Origin: Jeotgalicoccus coquinae
GTDB taxonomy: Bacteria; Bacillota; Bacilli; Staphylococcales; Salinicoccaceae
Assembly (NCBI RefSeq): GCF_014207425.1
Contig: NZ_JACHFF010000001.1
Span: 868,001-932,000, forward strand
Length of the DNA stretch: 64,000 nucleotides
Direction: 5' to 3'
Within the stretch, counting starts at the first letter, position 1; the number at the start of each line of letters is the position of its first letter. This document shows, in pieces, positions 36,550-46,856 of the stretch. Under the pieces are notes generated by a model that was not told where the DNA came from, ran no database searches, and worked only from the letters and a program-made list of their open reading frames with translations. Made by a program: the position numbers and the translations under genes.

Positions 36550-36957
36550 ACGGTAACTCGGATAATCGCTATGCAGCACGACTGCATAGAGGAAAGTCCA
36601 TGCTCACACAGTCTGAGATGATTGTAGTGTTCGTGCCAGACGAAACAATAAGTCTGGGCAATGATATTTTATATCTTGACGGCTGCGAAATATTCTAAGT
36701 GCTTACGCATACGAATAGAGTAGCTTTAAAAGTGCCACAGAAACGAGCTTCTGAAGAAATGACGAAGGTGGAACGCGGTAAACCCCTCGAGTGAGCAATC
36801 CAAATTAGGTAGGAGCACTTTCCAACAGGAATTCAACTGGCGGAGAGATATTATTCATTTAATATAGACAGATGATTATCACCAATGTGCGAGTGTATAC
36901 TAGTGCACGTCAGCAGCACAGCGGGACAGAACATGGCTTATAGAGAAACCGGACTAG
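36550..36957 (+). ncRNA. rnpB: RNase P RNA, Bacillus type (class B)
   Basis: Conserved blocks appear in the right order: TAGAGGAAAGTCCATGCTC (CR-I), AGTGTTCGTGCCAGACGAA, AAAGTGCCACAGAAACGA, GGTGGAACGCGGTAAACCCC followed by TCGAGTGAGCAATCC (CR-II/III), and ACAGAACATGGCTTATAG (CR-V). The ends can pair: CGGTAACTC near 36551 with GAGAAACCG near 36943 (P1, two central mismatches). Removes tRNA 5' leaders. The location after gpsB and before the rRNA methylase is the Firmicutes one. Exact ends are estimated. Confidence 0.95.
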
Positions 36958-36960
36958 AGA

Positions 36961-36993
36961 AAAAGCTCTCCACTTTGATGGAGAGCTTTTTTT
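36961..36993 (+). terminator. Terminator after rnpB
   Basis: AAAAGCTCTCCA and TGGAGAGCTTTT form a perfect 12-bp stem with a 6-base loop, followed by TTT. Confidence 0.92.
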
Positions 36994-37048
36994 ATGTATA
37001 TATTCATACTATAATAGTAACAAATCAAACTTTAGGAGCTTCTTACTT

Positions 37049-38173
37049 ATGAACTTTAAATTTATAGTCAACACACCGATGGGACTTGAACGTGTCGTAT
37101 CGGATGAAATCAAATCGCTCGGCCTTGAAACAGAACTGGAAAACGGCCGCGTCTACTTCGAAGGTGACGAACGTACAATCGTTGAAACAAACTTGAAACT
37201 CCGTACAGTCGACCGTATCAGAATCGTTCTCGGCGACTTTACAGTGAAGACATTCGATGAGCTGTTTGAAGCGGTCAAAGCGTTGCCGCTGTCTGACATA
37301 CTCGGACCGAATGCAGAATTCCCGGTAACAGGACGCTCCCACAAGTCGACACTGTACAGTGTGCCGGACGTACAGCGTATAACGAAAAAAGCCATCGTTG
37401 AACATTTAAAAGATGCGTTCAGCATGACAGGGAAACTGCCTGAAGACGGCCCCCGCTACAAAATCGATATTAATATTTTAAAAGACAGAGCAATTCTTAC
37501 TGTCGATACGAGTGGTGACGCACTGCACAAACGCGGTTACAGACTCGCACAGGGTGATGCACCGATTAAAGAGACACTTGCTGCAGCAATGCTGAAGCTT
37601 GCGAACTATACAGGAGAGAACACACTGTATGATCCATTCACAGGCTCCGGGACAATTGCACTTGAAGCGGCAATGATCGCACGTAATATCGCGCCGGGCT
37701 CAAACCGTTCATTCGACAGTGAGTCATGGGACATTATTCCGGAAGAGCTGTGGACTGAAGTCCGTACAGAGTGCGAGAATGCAGCAGACTACGACAAAGA
37801 AGTTAAAATTTATGCAACAGACATCGAACCGGGCATGATCGACATCGCGATTAAAAATGCGGAAGAAGTCGGCCTTGAGAGCGATATTGAATTCAGCACG
37901 CTCGATGTGCACGATTTAAACGCGCTTGATAAAAATGCACAGATAGTAACAAACCCGCCGTACGGGGAACGTATCGGTGAGGCGAAAGCAGTAGAGTCGA
38001 TGTACGGTAAAATCGGACAGCTGATGGATGACCACCCGACACTGAACGTCTACTTAATGACATCGAGCAAAGAGTTTGAAGAAATCGTCGGCAAAAAAGC
38101 AACGAAACGCAGAAAGCTGTTTAACGGCTATATCGAAACGACGTTCTACCAATACTGGGGAGTGAAAGAATAG
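37049..38173 (+). CDS. THUMP-domain 23S rRNA guanine-N2 methyltransferase (RlmL/YpsC type)
   Basis: 374 residues. An N-terminal THUMP RNA-binding domain (about 1-155) is followed by a methyltransferase of the UPF0020 family. The AdoMet-binding motif is LYDPFTGSGTIALEAA, and the catalytic NPPY motif is TNPPYGERIG near residue 301. The homologous part of E. coli RlmL methylates G2445 of 23S rRNA. The exact target here is inferred. TTTAGGAGC precedes the ATG. Its stop codon directly abuts the dynamin start. Confidence 0.92.
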   Translation: MNFKFIVNTPMGLERVVSDEIKSLGLETELENGRVYFEGDERTIVETNLKLRTVDRIRIVLGDFTVKTFDELFEAVKALPLSDILGPNAEFPVTGRSHKSTLYSVPDVQRITKKAIVEHLKDAFSMTGKLPEDGPRYKIDINILKDRAILTVDTSGDALHKRGYRLAQGDAPIKETLAAAMLKLANYTGENTLYDPFTGSGTIALEAAMIARNIAPGSNRSFDSESWDIIPEELWTEVRTECENAADYDKEVKIYATDIEPGMIDIAIKNAEEVGLESDIEFSTLDVHDLNALDKNAQIVTNPPYGERIGEAKAVESMYGKIGQLMDDHPTLNVYLMTSSKEFEEIVGKKATKRRKLFNGYIETTFYQYWGVKE

Positions 38174-41100
38174 TTGTCATCACAAGGGGAAAACAGACAG
38201 ACGCTTAATACGCTGTATAAATTAAAAAAAGAAATTCTTAAATCCGATAACGATACACTCGTATCGCAAATTGACCATGCCATTCAGAAAACGTATAACG
38301 AACAGCTGGTATTTTCATTTATCGGCCATTACTCGGCGGGGAAATCGAGCCTGATTAACTATTTGCTTAATCAGGACATCCTGCCGTCATCGCCGGTACC
38401 GACGACGAGCAATACCGTGTCGGTGCAGATCGGTGACAAAAAAGGAATTCAGGCATTCATTAACCAGTATCAGTACGCGGTGCTGGATAACTACGACGAA
38501 CTGAAATCGCTGAATACAAAAGATATGGATATTCAGGCGATTACAATGGACATAAAGTCGGACGACTATCAGAACAATACGGTTTTCCAGGATACACCGG
38601 GAGTGGATTCCAATACGGACAGCCACGAAGAATCAGCCAACCGCTTTTTACTGAACAGTGATTTAATATTCTTTACGGTGGAGTACAACCACGTGGAGAG
38701 CGAACATAACCTGACGCTGTTAAAAGAAATTGCAGGCCTCGATATTCCGCTCGTCCTGATTATTAACCAGATCGATAAGCATGATGACCGCGAGATTACG
38801 ATGGACACCTTCTTAAACCGCGTTAAACGCACGCTCTCGAACTGGAACATTCATCCGGAGCATTTATTCACAACATCTATCTATGAGTCGCCGTACAACC
38901 GTATAGACGAGCTGAAGGCATTCATTCAGGCGAAGGAAGAAGGCCGTGAAGAACTCGAAGTTTCGTACGACGCGCGTATTACGAAAAATATAGAAGATAA
39001 ACAGCTTGAATATCTGCGTGATGAACTGGAAGAACTGACAGGCGGACTGCAGCTCGATAATGCACTGACGATTGAAAGAGCAGAGGAACGGATCGAATAT
39101 TTAAACAACGAAATTAACAAAGCGGAAATTAATCATCTCCGGAGTGACGAAGAGGAATTAAAAACGCACGTTAAGGAATCGGTGAAGAAACTTGTTAAAG
39201 ACAGCTACTTATTCCCGCACCAGGTTAAAGATGCGATTACGGAATATTTAAAAGTCATGGCTGGCGAGAAGAAAGCAGGCGGACTGTTCGGCAAAAAGAA
39301 AAAAGAACAGGCGATGCTCGATGAAGCGCTCTCGGCAACGGACAGTGCAATACAGCCTGTCATACATACAGAGATTAATGCGAACATTAACAGCTTCTTT
39401 CAGTCGCTCGGCTTAATCGGTGAGCCGTTTAAATTCGAATGGGATAATGCATTCCTCGGGGATGAGAAAATAACGTCACTGAACCAGACGTATATAACAA
39501 ACTACTTCGACAAACTGAAAGCGGCACTCACGAAAGAAGTATCGGAACTGAGTGTCCTGCATATGGCCGGGCTGACACAGGAAGATACCGGTGAAGTCAA
39601 AGCACAGACGACGCTCACGGCGGAGAAGGCCCTGTATATTAAAGCGAAGGAACTGCTCGAACTGATTGAATCACTGGATACACAGAATTACCGTCATTTT
39701 TATATTCATATGGATGACGAAATCGATAAGCTCAATCTGCTGGAAGAGATTACTTTATCCTACGATGAAGACAATCATGCTGAAGCGGTTGAAAGTAGAC
39801 ATAACGAGTTTATGGTTAACAATGAAGGCGGCATGAATTTAACACCGTTCAGAGAACTCGCGGAGTTGCTCGGATCGTCACCGCGCTATTCGGACTATAA
39901 ACGCCTGATTACGGACAAGCTCGGACGGATTGATAACGGCAAAGCGAATATCAGTGTGTTCGGCGGATTCAGTGCAGGGAAGACGACGTTCATTAATGCG
40001 CTTATGGGAGACAAGTACTTAACGACGAGTCCGAACCCGACGACGGCAACGATTACGGAAATCAACAATGATGAAACAAGTACAGTCGTCTATAAAGATG
40101 AAGCGGATTTAACAGAGACGCTTAACACACTGTCGGGGGAAACTCACGATAAGGCAGACGGTTATAAGAAGTGGATTAATAAAAACATCGCCAAAGCCGA
40201 TGAGACGTATAAACCCCTTCTTGCCGGAATACTCGAAAACTACGACAAGTATAAAGATGAGCTTGGCCGGACAGTCAGTATCGATACCAATGAATTAATA
40301 GAGATGATCAGTAATGATAAAGACTCTACATTTATTCATAAGGCGAACGTGTCACTCGATAATGATATGACCAGTTCCTATACACTTGTCGACTCACCGG
40401 GGATCAACTCGATTAACGCCCGTCATACGTCGGAGACGAGAGACATTATTACAGAGAGCGATATGATTATTTACGTATCGTACTATAACCATGTCTTCTC
40501 GCGTTCGGATGAAACGTTCCTGCAGTATATCCAGTCGCTGAAAGGAAAAGACTTCCCGATTATTTTTATTATTAACGCAGTGGACTTAATGAAGTCTGAA
40601 GCGGATAAAGAAAAAGTACTCGACTATATGCAAAATGCACTGAACACGATGCATATTAAACATGTCCTGTATCCTGTATCGAGTAAACGTGCACTGGATG
40701 AAGGGGACGATTACTTCAATACGGCACAGAACGAAATTATGACGATTGCAGACCAGCAGTCGGGGAATGTGCAGTATAAGACGCTGAAGGAAACACGCAA
40801 TCAGCTGATTAATACACTGGAGAGTAATATACGCCAGTTTGAAGATAATGGGGAAGAACGCAGAAAGCTTCTTGCGTTAAGAAAAAATCTGTTAACGGAT
40901 ATAGACGGTATTAAAGCAGAGAGTATTAATGAGCCGCTGAAGCAGGAAATCGACATTATACTCACATATCTGAAAAAACGTCTCGAGCTTCAGTTATACG
41001 ATCACTTAAAAGGACTTCTGACAGTTTCTGTAATGCGCGACAAGCACTACATGAAGAACAACCTGTCAATTATCGTTCGTAATATTGAGGACTTCCTGAC

Positions 41101-41557
41101 GCTGGAGACGAGTATTGCCTTTAACGCGGTATACCGTCAGGCGGATCAGAAGACACTGCAGATGATTACACAGTTTAACGAACGTCTTGCACTGTCAGGG
41201 ACACCGGGTACACTGTCAGTTAAGAGTGTGAAAGCGCCGGAACCTGAAGTGACTATAGACGAAGCAGTGCTTAAACCGTTTGATAAGATGCTTTATCAGA
41301 ACCGCAGCAAGACTCAAAATTACAGAGACACACTTTTAGAGTTGTCCCGGACACTGGTCGGTTCAATTGATCAGGGTGCGTTAAAGGCCCGGATGGAAGA
41401 GCTTGCCGAAAACTATACGGCGCTCCTCGATAACGAGCTTGAAGCGGACCGCAATGATATTACCGCGGCACTGACAGAAGAGCCTAAAGAAATATCACGT
41501 ATGGACTACGATGAAGATGCAGCGCTGCTTAAGGCAGTGAGTGACATCGCTTTATAA
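38174..41557 (+). CDS. dynA: Double dynamin-like GTPase DynA
   Basis: 1127 residues, two fused dynamin-like modules. The first has P-loop GHYSAGKSSLIN near residue 50, DTPGVDS and NQIDKHD. The second has FGGFSAGKTTFIN near residue 597, DSPGINS and NAVDLMK. Long helical stalk regions lie between and after, and a basic patch GGLFGKKKKEQ is near residue 375. B. subtilis DynA has the same duplicated architecture and tethers and fuses membranes, protecting against pores and phage. The TTG start follows the previous stop directly, with GGGAG about 8 bases upstream. Confidence 0.93.
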   Translation: MSSQGENRQTLNTLYKLKKEILKSDNDTLVSQIDHAIQKTYNEQLVFSFIGHYSAGKSSLINYLLNQDILPSSPVPTTSNTVSVQIGDKKGIQAFINQYQYAVLDNYDELKSLNTKDMDIQAITMDIKSDDYQNNTVFQDTPGVDSNTDSHEESANRFLLNSDLIFFTVEYNHVESEHNLTLLKEIAGLDIPLVLIINQIDKHDDREITMDTFLNRVKRTLSNWNIHPEHLFTTSIYESPYNRIDELKAFIQAKEEGREELEVSYDARITKNIEDKQLEYLRDELEELTGGLQLDNALTIERAEERIEYLNNEINKAEINHLRSDEEELKTHVKESVKKLVKDSYLFPHQVKDAITEYLKVMAGEKKAGGLFGKKKKEQAMLDEALSATDSAIQPVIHTEINANINSFFQSLGLIGEPFKFEWDNAFLGDEKITSLNQTYITNYFDKLKAALTKEVSELSVLHMAGLTQEDTGEVKAQTTLTAEKALYIKAKELLELIESLDTQNYRHFYIHMDDEIDKLNLLEEITLSYDEDNHAEAVESRHNEFMVNNEGGMNLTPFRELAELLGSSPRYSDYKRLITDKLGRIDNGKANISVFGGFSAGKTTFINALMGDKYLTTSPNPTTATITEINNDETSTVVYKDEADLTETLNTLSGETHDKADGYKKWINKNIAKADETYKPLLAGILENYDKYKDELGRTVSIDTNELIEMISNDKDSTFIHKANVSLDNDMTSSYTLVDSPGINSINARHTSETRDIITESDMIIYVSYYNHVFSRSDETFLQYIQSLKGKDFPIIFIINAVDLMKSEADKEKVLDYMQNALNTMHIKHVLYPVSSKRALDEGDDYFNTAQNEIMTIADQQSGNVQYKTLKETRNQLINTLESNIRQFEDNGEERRKLLALRKNLLTDIDGIKAESINEPLKQEIDIILTYLKKRLELQLYDHLKGLLTVSVMRDKHYMKNNLSIIVRNIEDFLTLETSIAFNAVYRQADQKTLQMITQFNERLALSGTPGTLSVKSVKAPEPEVTIDEAVLKPFDKMLYQNRSKTQNYRDTLLELSRTLVGSIDQGALKARMEELAENYTALLDNELEADRNDITAALTEEPKEISRMDYDEDAALLKAVSDIAL

Positions 41558-41573
41558 CAATGGAGGGAACTTT

Positions 41574-42449
41574 TTGACACAGCATACTTTAATAATAGAC
41601 GGCATGGCATTACTGTTCAGACACTTTTACGCGACGAGTTTCAGCAATCAGTTTATGTACAATAACAGGGAACTCCCGACGAATGGTGTTCAGGGCATGC
41701 TGAGACATACGTTCAAACTGCTCGAACTGACTAAACCGGATAATGTGATTATCGCATGGGATATGGGTTCGAAGTCGGTGCGGAACGAATGGTATGAAGG
41801 ATATAAAGCGAACCGTGTGGCGCCGCCTGAAGAAATGGTGCCGCAGTTCGACATGATTAAAGATGTCATGCACGATATCGGTTTTTATCAGGATGGCATT
41901 GCAGGCTATGAAGCGGATGATGTGATTGGTACAGTCGCACAGCACGTGGACAACCTGACGATTGTCAGCGGAGACCGCGACCTCCTGCAGCTGATTAATC
42001 AGACGAACAGAATCTGGCTGACTAAAAAAGGCTATACGGAATATCACTACTATGATTTCCAGGCGTTTAACGACCAGTACGGTATTACACCGGAACAGTT
42101 TATCGATGTGAAAGCATTGATGGGCGATGCCAGTGACGGCTATTCAGGTGTTACCGGTATCGGGGAGAAGACAGCATTGAAACTGATCCGGACTCACGGT
42201 TCGGTTGAAACGCTGCTCGACAACCTCGATACGCTGACACCAAAAATGCAGGAGAAGATTAACAACGACATGGAATCTCTCCGCATGTCACAGCGTCTTG
42301 CTAAAATTATTACAGATGTCCCGATCAAGCTCGACAGCCTGATGGACAAGAGTGCGCACAATCTCGATATTAACCATGTGAACAGCGTACTGCAGCATCA
42401 TGACCTTCGTCTCGCCGAGAAGTATTTATCAACTTTAAATTTAGGGTGA
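41574..42449 (+). CDS. 5'-3' exonuclease (YpcP/ExoR type)
   Basis: 291 residues, equivalent to the N-terminal 5'-nuclease domain of DNA polymerase I standing alone. LIIDGMALLFRHFYA at the N terminus, YEADDVIGTVA, VSGDRDLLQL and VKALMGDASDGYSGVTGIG (helix-hairpin-helix) carry the metal-binding aspartates. It probably acts on RNA primers and flaps as B. subtilis YpcP. The TTG at 41574 is chosen because GGAGG lies 7 bases before it; the frame is open from a GTG inside dynA. Confidence 0.92.
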   Translation: MTQHTLIIDGMALLFRHFYATSFSNQFMYNNRELPTNGVQGMLRHTFKLLELTKPDNVIIAWDMGSKSVRNEWYEGYKANRVAPPEEMVPQFDMIKDVMHDIGFYQDGIAGYEADDVIGTVAQHVDNLTIVSGDRDLLQLINQTNRIWLTKKGYTEYHYYDFQAFNDQYGITPEQFIDVKALMGDASDGYSGVTGIGEKTALKLIRTHGSVETLLDNLDTLTPKMQEKINNDMESLRMSQRLAKIITDVPIKLDSLMDKSAHNLDINHVNSVLQHHDLRLAEKYLSTLNLG

Positions 42450-42454
42450 TGTAA

Positions 42455-42862
42455 ATGGCCAAAGTATATATCGACGCGGCAGCAGGTTTAAAGCCGAAGC
42501 TTGCGTGCGGCGGAGTCATTATTAAAGACGGTGCTGTAAATTATGAAGAGTCTGTTATGCTCGGTGAAATGGATAACCATGAAGCGGAGTGGGCGACACT
42601 TGAGTTTGCACTGAATAAGGCGGCTGAGCTCGGCATCAAATCAGTGATCGTGTACACAGACTCTAAAATCATCGTCGATACATTCGATAAACAACACGTG
42701 AAAAATAAAGTTTTTAAATCTTACTACAACAGAGTACTTCCTTTAACAAACGCGCTCGATATGTTTATAATTACTCATACACCGAGAAAAAATAACCGCG
42801 GTGCCGACAAAATGGCAAAAGACCGTTTGTATAAAGAACGCAAAAATTTAAACAGTAATTAG
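42455..42862 (+). CDS. RNase H-like protein (YpeP type)
   Basis: 135 residues with the RNase H fold. The acidic residues can be placed: YIDAAAG (Asp), NHEAEWATLEFAL (Glu), VYTDSKIIVD (Asp) and GADKMAKDRL (Asp). All four catalytic positions appear to be present, so activity is plausible. Members of this RVT_3-like subgroup are often weak or untested RNases. Adjacent to the 5'-3' exonuclease as in Bacillus (ypcP-ypdC-ypeP), consistent with RNA-primer or R-loop processing. Confidence 0.87.
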   Translation: MAKVYIDAAAGLKPKLACGGVIIKDGAVNYEESVMLGEMDNHEAEWATLEFALNKAAELGIKSVIVYTDSKIIVDTFDKQHVKNKVFKSYYNRVLPLTNALDMFIITHTPRKNNRGADKMAKDRLYKERKNLNSN

Positions 42863-42904
42863 CCGATTTGGCTGTTTTGCAATTTAAAGTAATGAGGTAT
42901 GATA

Positions 42905-43075
42905 ATGGATACGAAAGTCCTTGATAAAATTAACCGTCTCGAACGCACATACTGCAGAGGATGTCTGTTAAAAGAAGTGAACAGGACCGAGGGATCAAAA
43001 TCCAGCGCACATTCATTCTGCATTACAGAATGTTCTGTTGGAATAGAAATGAAAATGTACGGCAATAAACTATAA
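42905..43075 (+). CDS. Small zinc-finger protein (zf-C2HCIx2C type)
   Basis: 56 residues beginning MDTKVLDKINRLERTYC, with C17-x2-C20 and then H36-x2-C39-x3-C43, a plausible zinc site. GAGGT precedes the ATG at 42905. Short zinc-finger proteins with this cysteine/histidine spacing occur across Bacilli and have no known function. It sits 19 bases before the cvfC start and is probably in the same transcript. Confidence 0.78.
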   Translation: MDTKVLDKINRLERTYCRGCLLKEVNRTEGSKSSAHSFCITECSVGIEMKMYGNKL

Positions 43076-43094
43076 TACTGGAGGCACCACCACT

Positions 43095-43376
43095 ATGGAT
43101 ATCGTAAGAATTGAACCGACACCAAGCCCGAATACTATGAAAATCACTGTAAGTGAAACAAAAGAAGAAATGAGATCTTCTACTTATAAAGAAGTGACAG
43201 AAGACACACCTGCATTCATCGCACGTGTTCTTGAGCTGGAAGATGTCACAAGCGTCTTCCACGCACTTGACTTTATCTCTGTAGATAAAAGTACTAAAAC
43301 AGACTGGGAAACTTTAATTCCTAAAATTGAAGCAACTTTCAATGACGGTGATTTTGGTGAAGTAAAAAAAGGCTGA
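43095..43376 (+). CDS. cvfC: CvfC/YpgR-family protein, N-terminal part (Nfu_N domain), zero frame
   Basis: 93 residues: MDIVRIEPTPSPNTMKITV ... LDFISVDKSTKTDWE, the N-terminal domain of the 'conserved virulence factor C' family, which resembles the N-terminal domain of Nfu scaffold proteins. Family members I know are single chains of about 370 residues in which this domain is followed by HEAT-like repeats. Here the zero frame stops at 43374-43376, right after seven A. The remainder continues in the -1 frame. ACTGGAGGCACC precedes the ATG. Confidence 0.9.
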   Translation: MDIVRIEPTPSPNTMKITVSETKEEMRSSTYKEVTEDTPAFIARVLELEDVTSVFHALDFISVDKSTKTDWETLIPKIEATFNDGDFGEVKKG

Positions 43377-43414
43377 CACCTGAGTCAAACTTTGGTGAAG
43401 TGAACACTCAGGTG
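43347..43414 (+). promoter_or_regulatory. Candidate -1 ribosomal frameshift signal in cvfC
   Basis: Elements in order: a Shine-Dalgarno-like GGTGA (43347-43351); the heptamer A_AAA_AAA (43364-43370) in phase with the zero frame (GTA AAA AAA); a 6-base spacer holding the zero-frame stop; and a perfect 9-bp stem CACCTGAGT (43377-43385) / ACTCAGGTG (43406-43414) with a 20-base loop. The -1 frame is closed by TGA at 43358-43360, so the shift can only occur in the 13 bases that contain the heptamer. Seen directly; function is inferred. Confidence 0.55.
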
Positions 43415-44206
43415 CTCATGTTTAAAGGAATCCCTTATCAGGTCAAGTTAAATGACGGTACGGAACACCGCCGCGAACTGCCGGCGCGTTTTACTGAAGC
43501 CGTTACAGATGCAACACTGCCTGAAGATAATATTATTTTTGACCGCAGATGGGAAACGCTGAGTACCCGCTACGGCTCACCGGACGACGTATTTACGGAA
43601 GTGATTGAGGAAATCGAAGCACTTTACCCGGAAGATACGCTGAACGGTATCGTCGAAGAAGCGAAAAACCGCGTGCAGCCAGCACCGATGAAATACTTTA
43701 AAGTATCTATCGATGAGTTCAAAAATACAGAGGACTGGAAAGCGCGCCTTTATATGCTGAATCATTTTGATACACCGGACGAGAGCGATTACCCGTTACT
43801 CGAATACGCGCTTCACGACGATAAGCTGCAGGTGAGACGCATGAGCGTCAGCCTTTTAGCCATGATTGAAGTGCCGGAAACACTGAAGTATTTAAAGATT
43901 GCGATGGAAGATCGTGCAATACCGGTCAGACGGACAGCAGCCGATGCATACAGCGATTTAGGTTTTAAAGAAGGGTTGCCGGATATGCATAAAGCACTCG
44001 GCGATAAAAGCCCGATCGTCCGCTGGCGTGCAGCAATGTTTATATACGAATCCGGAGACGAATCGAGTCTCGAAGTACTGAAGGCGCATCAGAATGATCC
44101 GCAGTACGATGTACGACTGCAGATTGAGATGGCTGTTGCCCGTATCGAACAGGGCGAAGATGCACTCGGCAGCGTATGGAAACAAATGCAGAACAGGGAG
44201 CGATAA
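43370..44206 (+). CDS. cvfC: CvfC/YpgR-family protein, C-terminal HEAT-like part, -1 frame
   Basis: 278 residues in the -1 frame from the heptamer, joining the N-terminal part to give 370 residues, the normal family length. After [12 protein letters not shown] come helical HEAT-like repeats ([39 protein letters not shown]) and the conserved end [16 protein letters not shown]. Codon use and sequence are well preserved, so the domain is under selection. If translated on its own it could begin at GTG 43400 or ATG 43418, but neither has a well-placed Shine-Dalgarno sequence. Confidence 0.85.
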   Translation, partial: RLTPESNFGEVNTQVLMFKGIPYQVKLNDGTEHRRELPARFTEAVTDATLPEDNIIFDRRWETLSTRYGSPDDVFTEVIEEIEALYPEDTLNGIVEEAKNRVQPAPMKYFKVSIDEFKNTEDWKARLYMLNHFDTPDESDYPLLEYALHDDKLQVRRMSVSLLAMIEVPETLKYLKIAMEDRAIPVRRTAADAYSDLGFKEGLPDMHKALGDKSPIVRWRAAMFIYESGDESSLEVLKAHQNDPQYDVRLQIEMAVARIEQGEDALGSVWKQMQNRER

Positions 44207-44207
44207 C

Positions 44208-44648
44208 ATGGATGCATATCAGGCATATATGAGAGAAATTGCAGAACCTATGAGGCAGGAACTGACAAATTACGACTTTGAAGAGTTAACGACACCGGAA
44301 GGTGTCCATGACTTTATGAAAGATGTAAAAGAAGATGACACGACATTCGTCGTCATCAACAGCGTATGCGGCTGTGCGGCGGGGCTTGCAAGACCTGCTG
44401 CAGTCACAGTAACGAACCAGAATCCGGTGAAACCGGACCGTCTGGCAACTGTATTCGCAGGACAGGAACGTCCGGCGACTGCTGCAATGCGTGAATATAT
44501 TGATGCTGCACCTTCAAGTCCGTCATTCGCTTTATTTAAAGGCGGCAAGCTCGTGTCATTTACAGCACGCGAAAATATTGAGAACAGAAGTATTGAAGAC
44601 ATTATGATGGATCTGAAAGCAGATTTTGACGAATATTGTGCAAAATAA
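44208..44648 (+). CDS. brxA: Bacilliredoxin (BrxA/BrxB, YphP/YqiW family)
   Basis: 146 residues. Thioredoxin-fold protein with the CGC motif ([16 protein letters not shown], cysteines near 54 and 56) instead of CxxC. It removes bacillithiol from S-bacillithiolated proteins. The ATG at 44208 follows GGGAGCG one base after the cvfC stop; the frame is open from an unrelated upstream position inside cvfC. It fits functionally with bshA at 21763. BrxA and BrxB cannot be separated safely by eye; the neighbourhood (thyA side) supports BrxA. Confidence 0.92.
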   Translation: MDAYQAYMREIAEPMRQELTNYDFEELTTPEGVHDFMKDVKEDDTTFVVINSVCGCAAGLARPAAVTVTNQNPVKPDRLATVFAGQERPATAAMREYIDAAPSSPSFALFKGGKLVSFTARENIENRSIEDIMMDLKADFDEYCAK

Positions 44649-44678
44649 AAAAGGAAAGGGCTCACCCTTTCCTTTTTT
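44647..44678. terminator. Bidirectional terminator after brxA
   Basis: AAAAAAGGAAAGGG and CCCTTTCCTTTTTT form a perfect 14-bp stem around CTCA. It has T-runs on both strands, so it can also end the minus-strand small ORF at 44691-44762. Confidence 0.92.
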
Positions 44679-44690
44679 CATAAATATATA

Positions 44691-44762
44691 TTACTCGTAG
44701 ATGCACATAGTAATCATGTAGCCTGCAAGTAAAGTTAAACCGATTGTGAATAAAATTTCCAT
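44691..44762 (-). CDS. Putative 23-residue membrane peptide
   Basis: Minus-strand ORF MEILFTIGLTLLAGYMITMC followed by IYE. One hydrophobic segment fills almost the whole peptide. It has a well-placed Shine-Dalgarno (GGAGTG, 6 bases before ATG), an AT-rich upstream region containing TATAAT on the minus strand, and the bidirectional hairpin 13 bases past its stop. I recognise no family; it resembles single-helix accessory peptides or type I toxins only in general character. Could be chance. Confidence 0.45.
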   Translation of the reverse strand: MEILFTIGLTLLAGYMITMCIYE

Positions 44763-44847
44763 TATGAACACTCCGATCACAATTATTTTCTCGTCTTATT
44801 AATACTAATTATATAGAACTACATAATAAAAGAAAAGGGTGATTTTA

Positions 44848-46288
<1,441 letters not shown>

Positions 46289-46291
46289 CGT

Positions 46292-46843
46292 ATGAAAAAG
46301 AATGTATGGATGATTCTTTTCTTTGTGCTGCTTGCGGTAAATATTGCGGTTGTCGTAATTGTTTCTTCGTTCTTCAATCAGTCTTATAAACAGACCGACG
46401 GGAACGATCCCGCTGCAAAACCGCGGGAACTTGAGTTCATCTTAACGAACAGCACGGTGGAAACACTGATCAATGACAATATTCCATATGACGAGTTTAC
46501 TGTTAACATTAATACTGCAGGCATCGATGTTGATATCGAGCAGACAGTGCTCGGTTTTTCCATAAACTCGAGCATTTCCGGCGAACCTTCAGTGAATGAC
46601 AACAGCATCATTATTCACTTAACAGATTTGAATCTGGCCGGACTGCCTCTGTCGGAAGATGCACTGTATACAGCGCTCAGAAAGCTTGTTGAGCTGCCGG
46701 AAGGCATTGCAATGAGCGGGAGTGAACGGGCGATTGTCATCGACATGTCGCTGTTTGAACAGTATTTCGGCGTGGCACTTCAAGCCGATAAAATAGACTA
46801 CGAAAACGATGCATGGTATTTTTCAGTTAACAACAATTTCTAG
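46292..46843 (+). CDS. ypmS: YpmS family protein (DUF2140)
   Basis: 183 residues with an N-terminal membrane anchor (VWMILFFVLLAVNIAVVVIV, about 5-27) and an extracytoplasmic domain rich in beta-type sequence. DUF2140, function unknown. Position after dfrA and before msrA/msrB agrees with B. subtilis (thyB-dfrA-...-ypmS-msrB-msrA). It starts three bases after dfrA without an evident strong ribosome-binding site. Confidence 0.82.
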   Translation: MKKNVWMILFFVLLAVNIAVVVIVSSFFNQSYKQTDGNDPAAKPRELEFILTNSTVETLINDNIPYDEFTVNINTAGIDVDIEQTVLGFSINSSISGEPSVNDNSIIIHLTDLNLAGLPLSEDALYTALRKLVELPEGIAMSGSERAIVIDMSLFEQYFGVALQADKIDYENDAWYFSVNNNF

Positions 46844-46856
46844 GAGGAATTTATTT

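Noticed and set aside
43377-43414. Stem-loop as a transcription terminator after the first cvfC part
   Set aside because: No T-run follows, and conserved coding sequence continues through the stem in the -1 frame.
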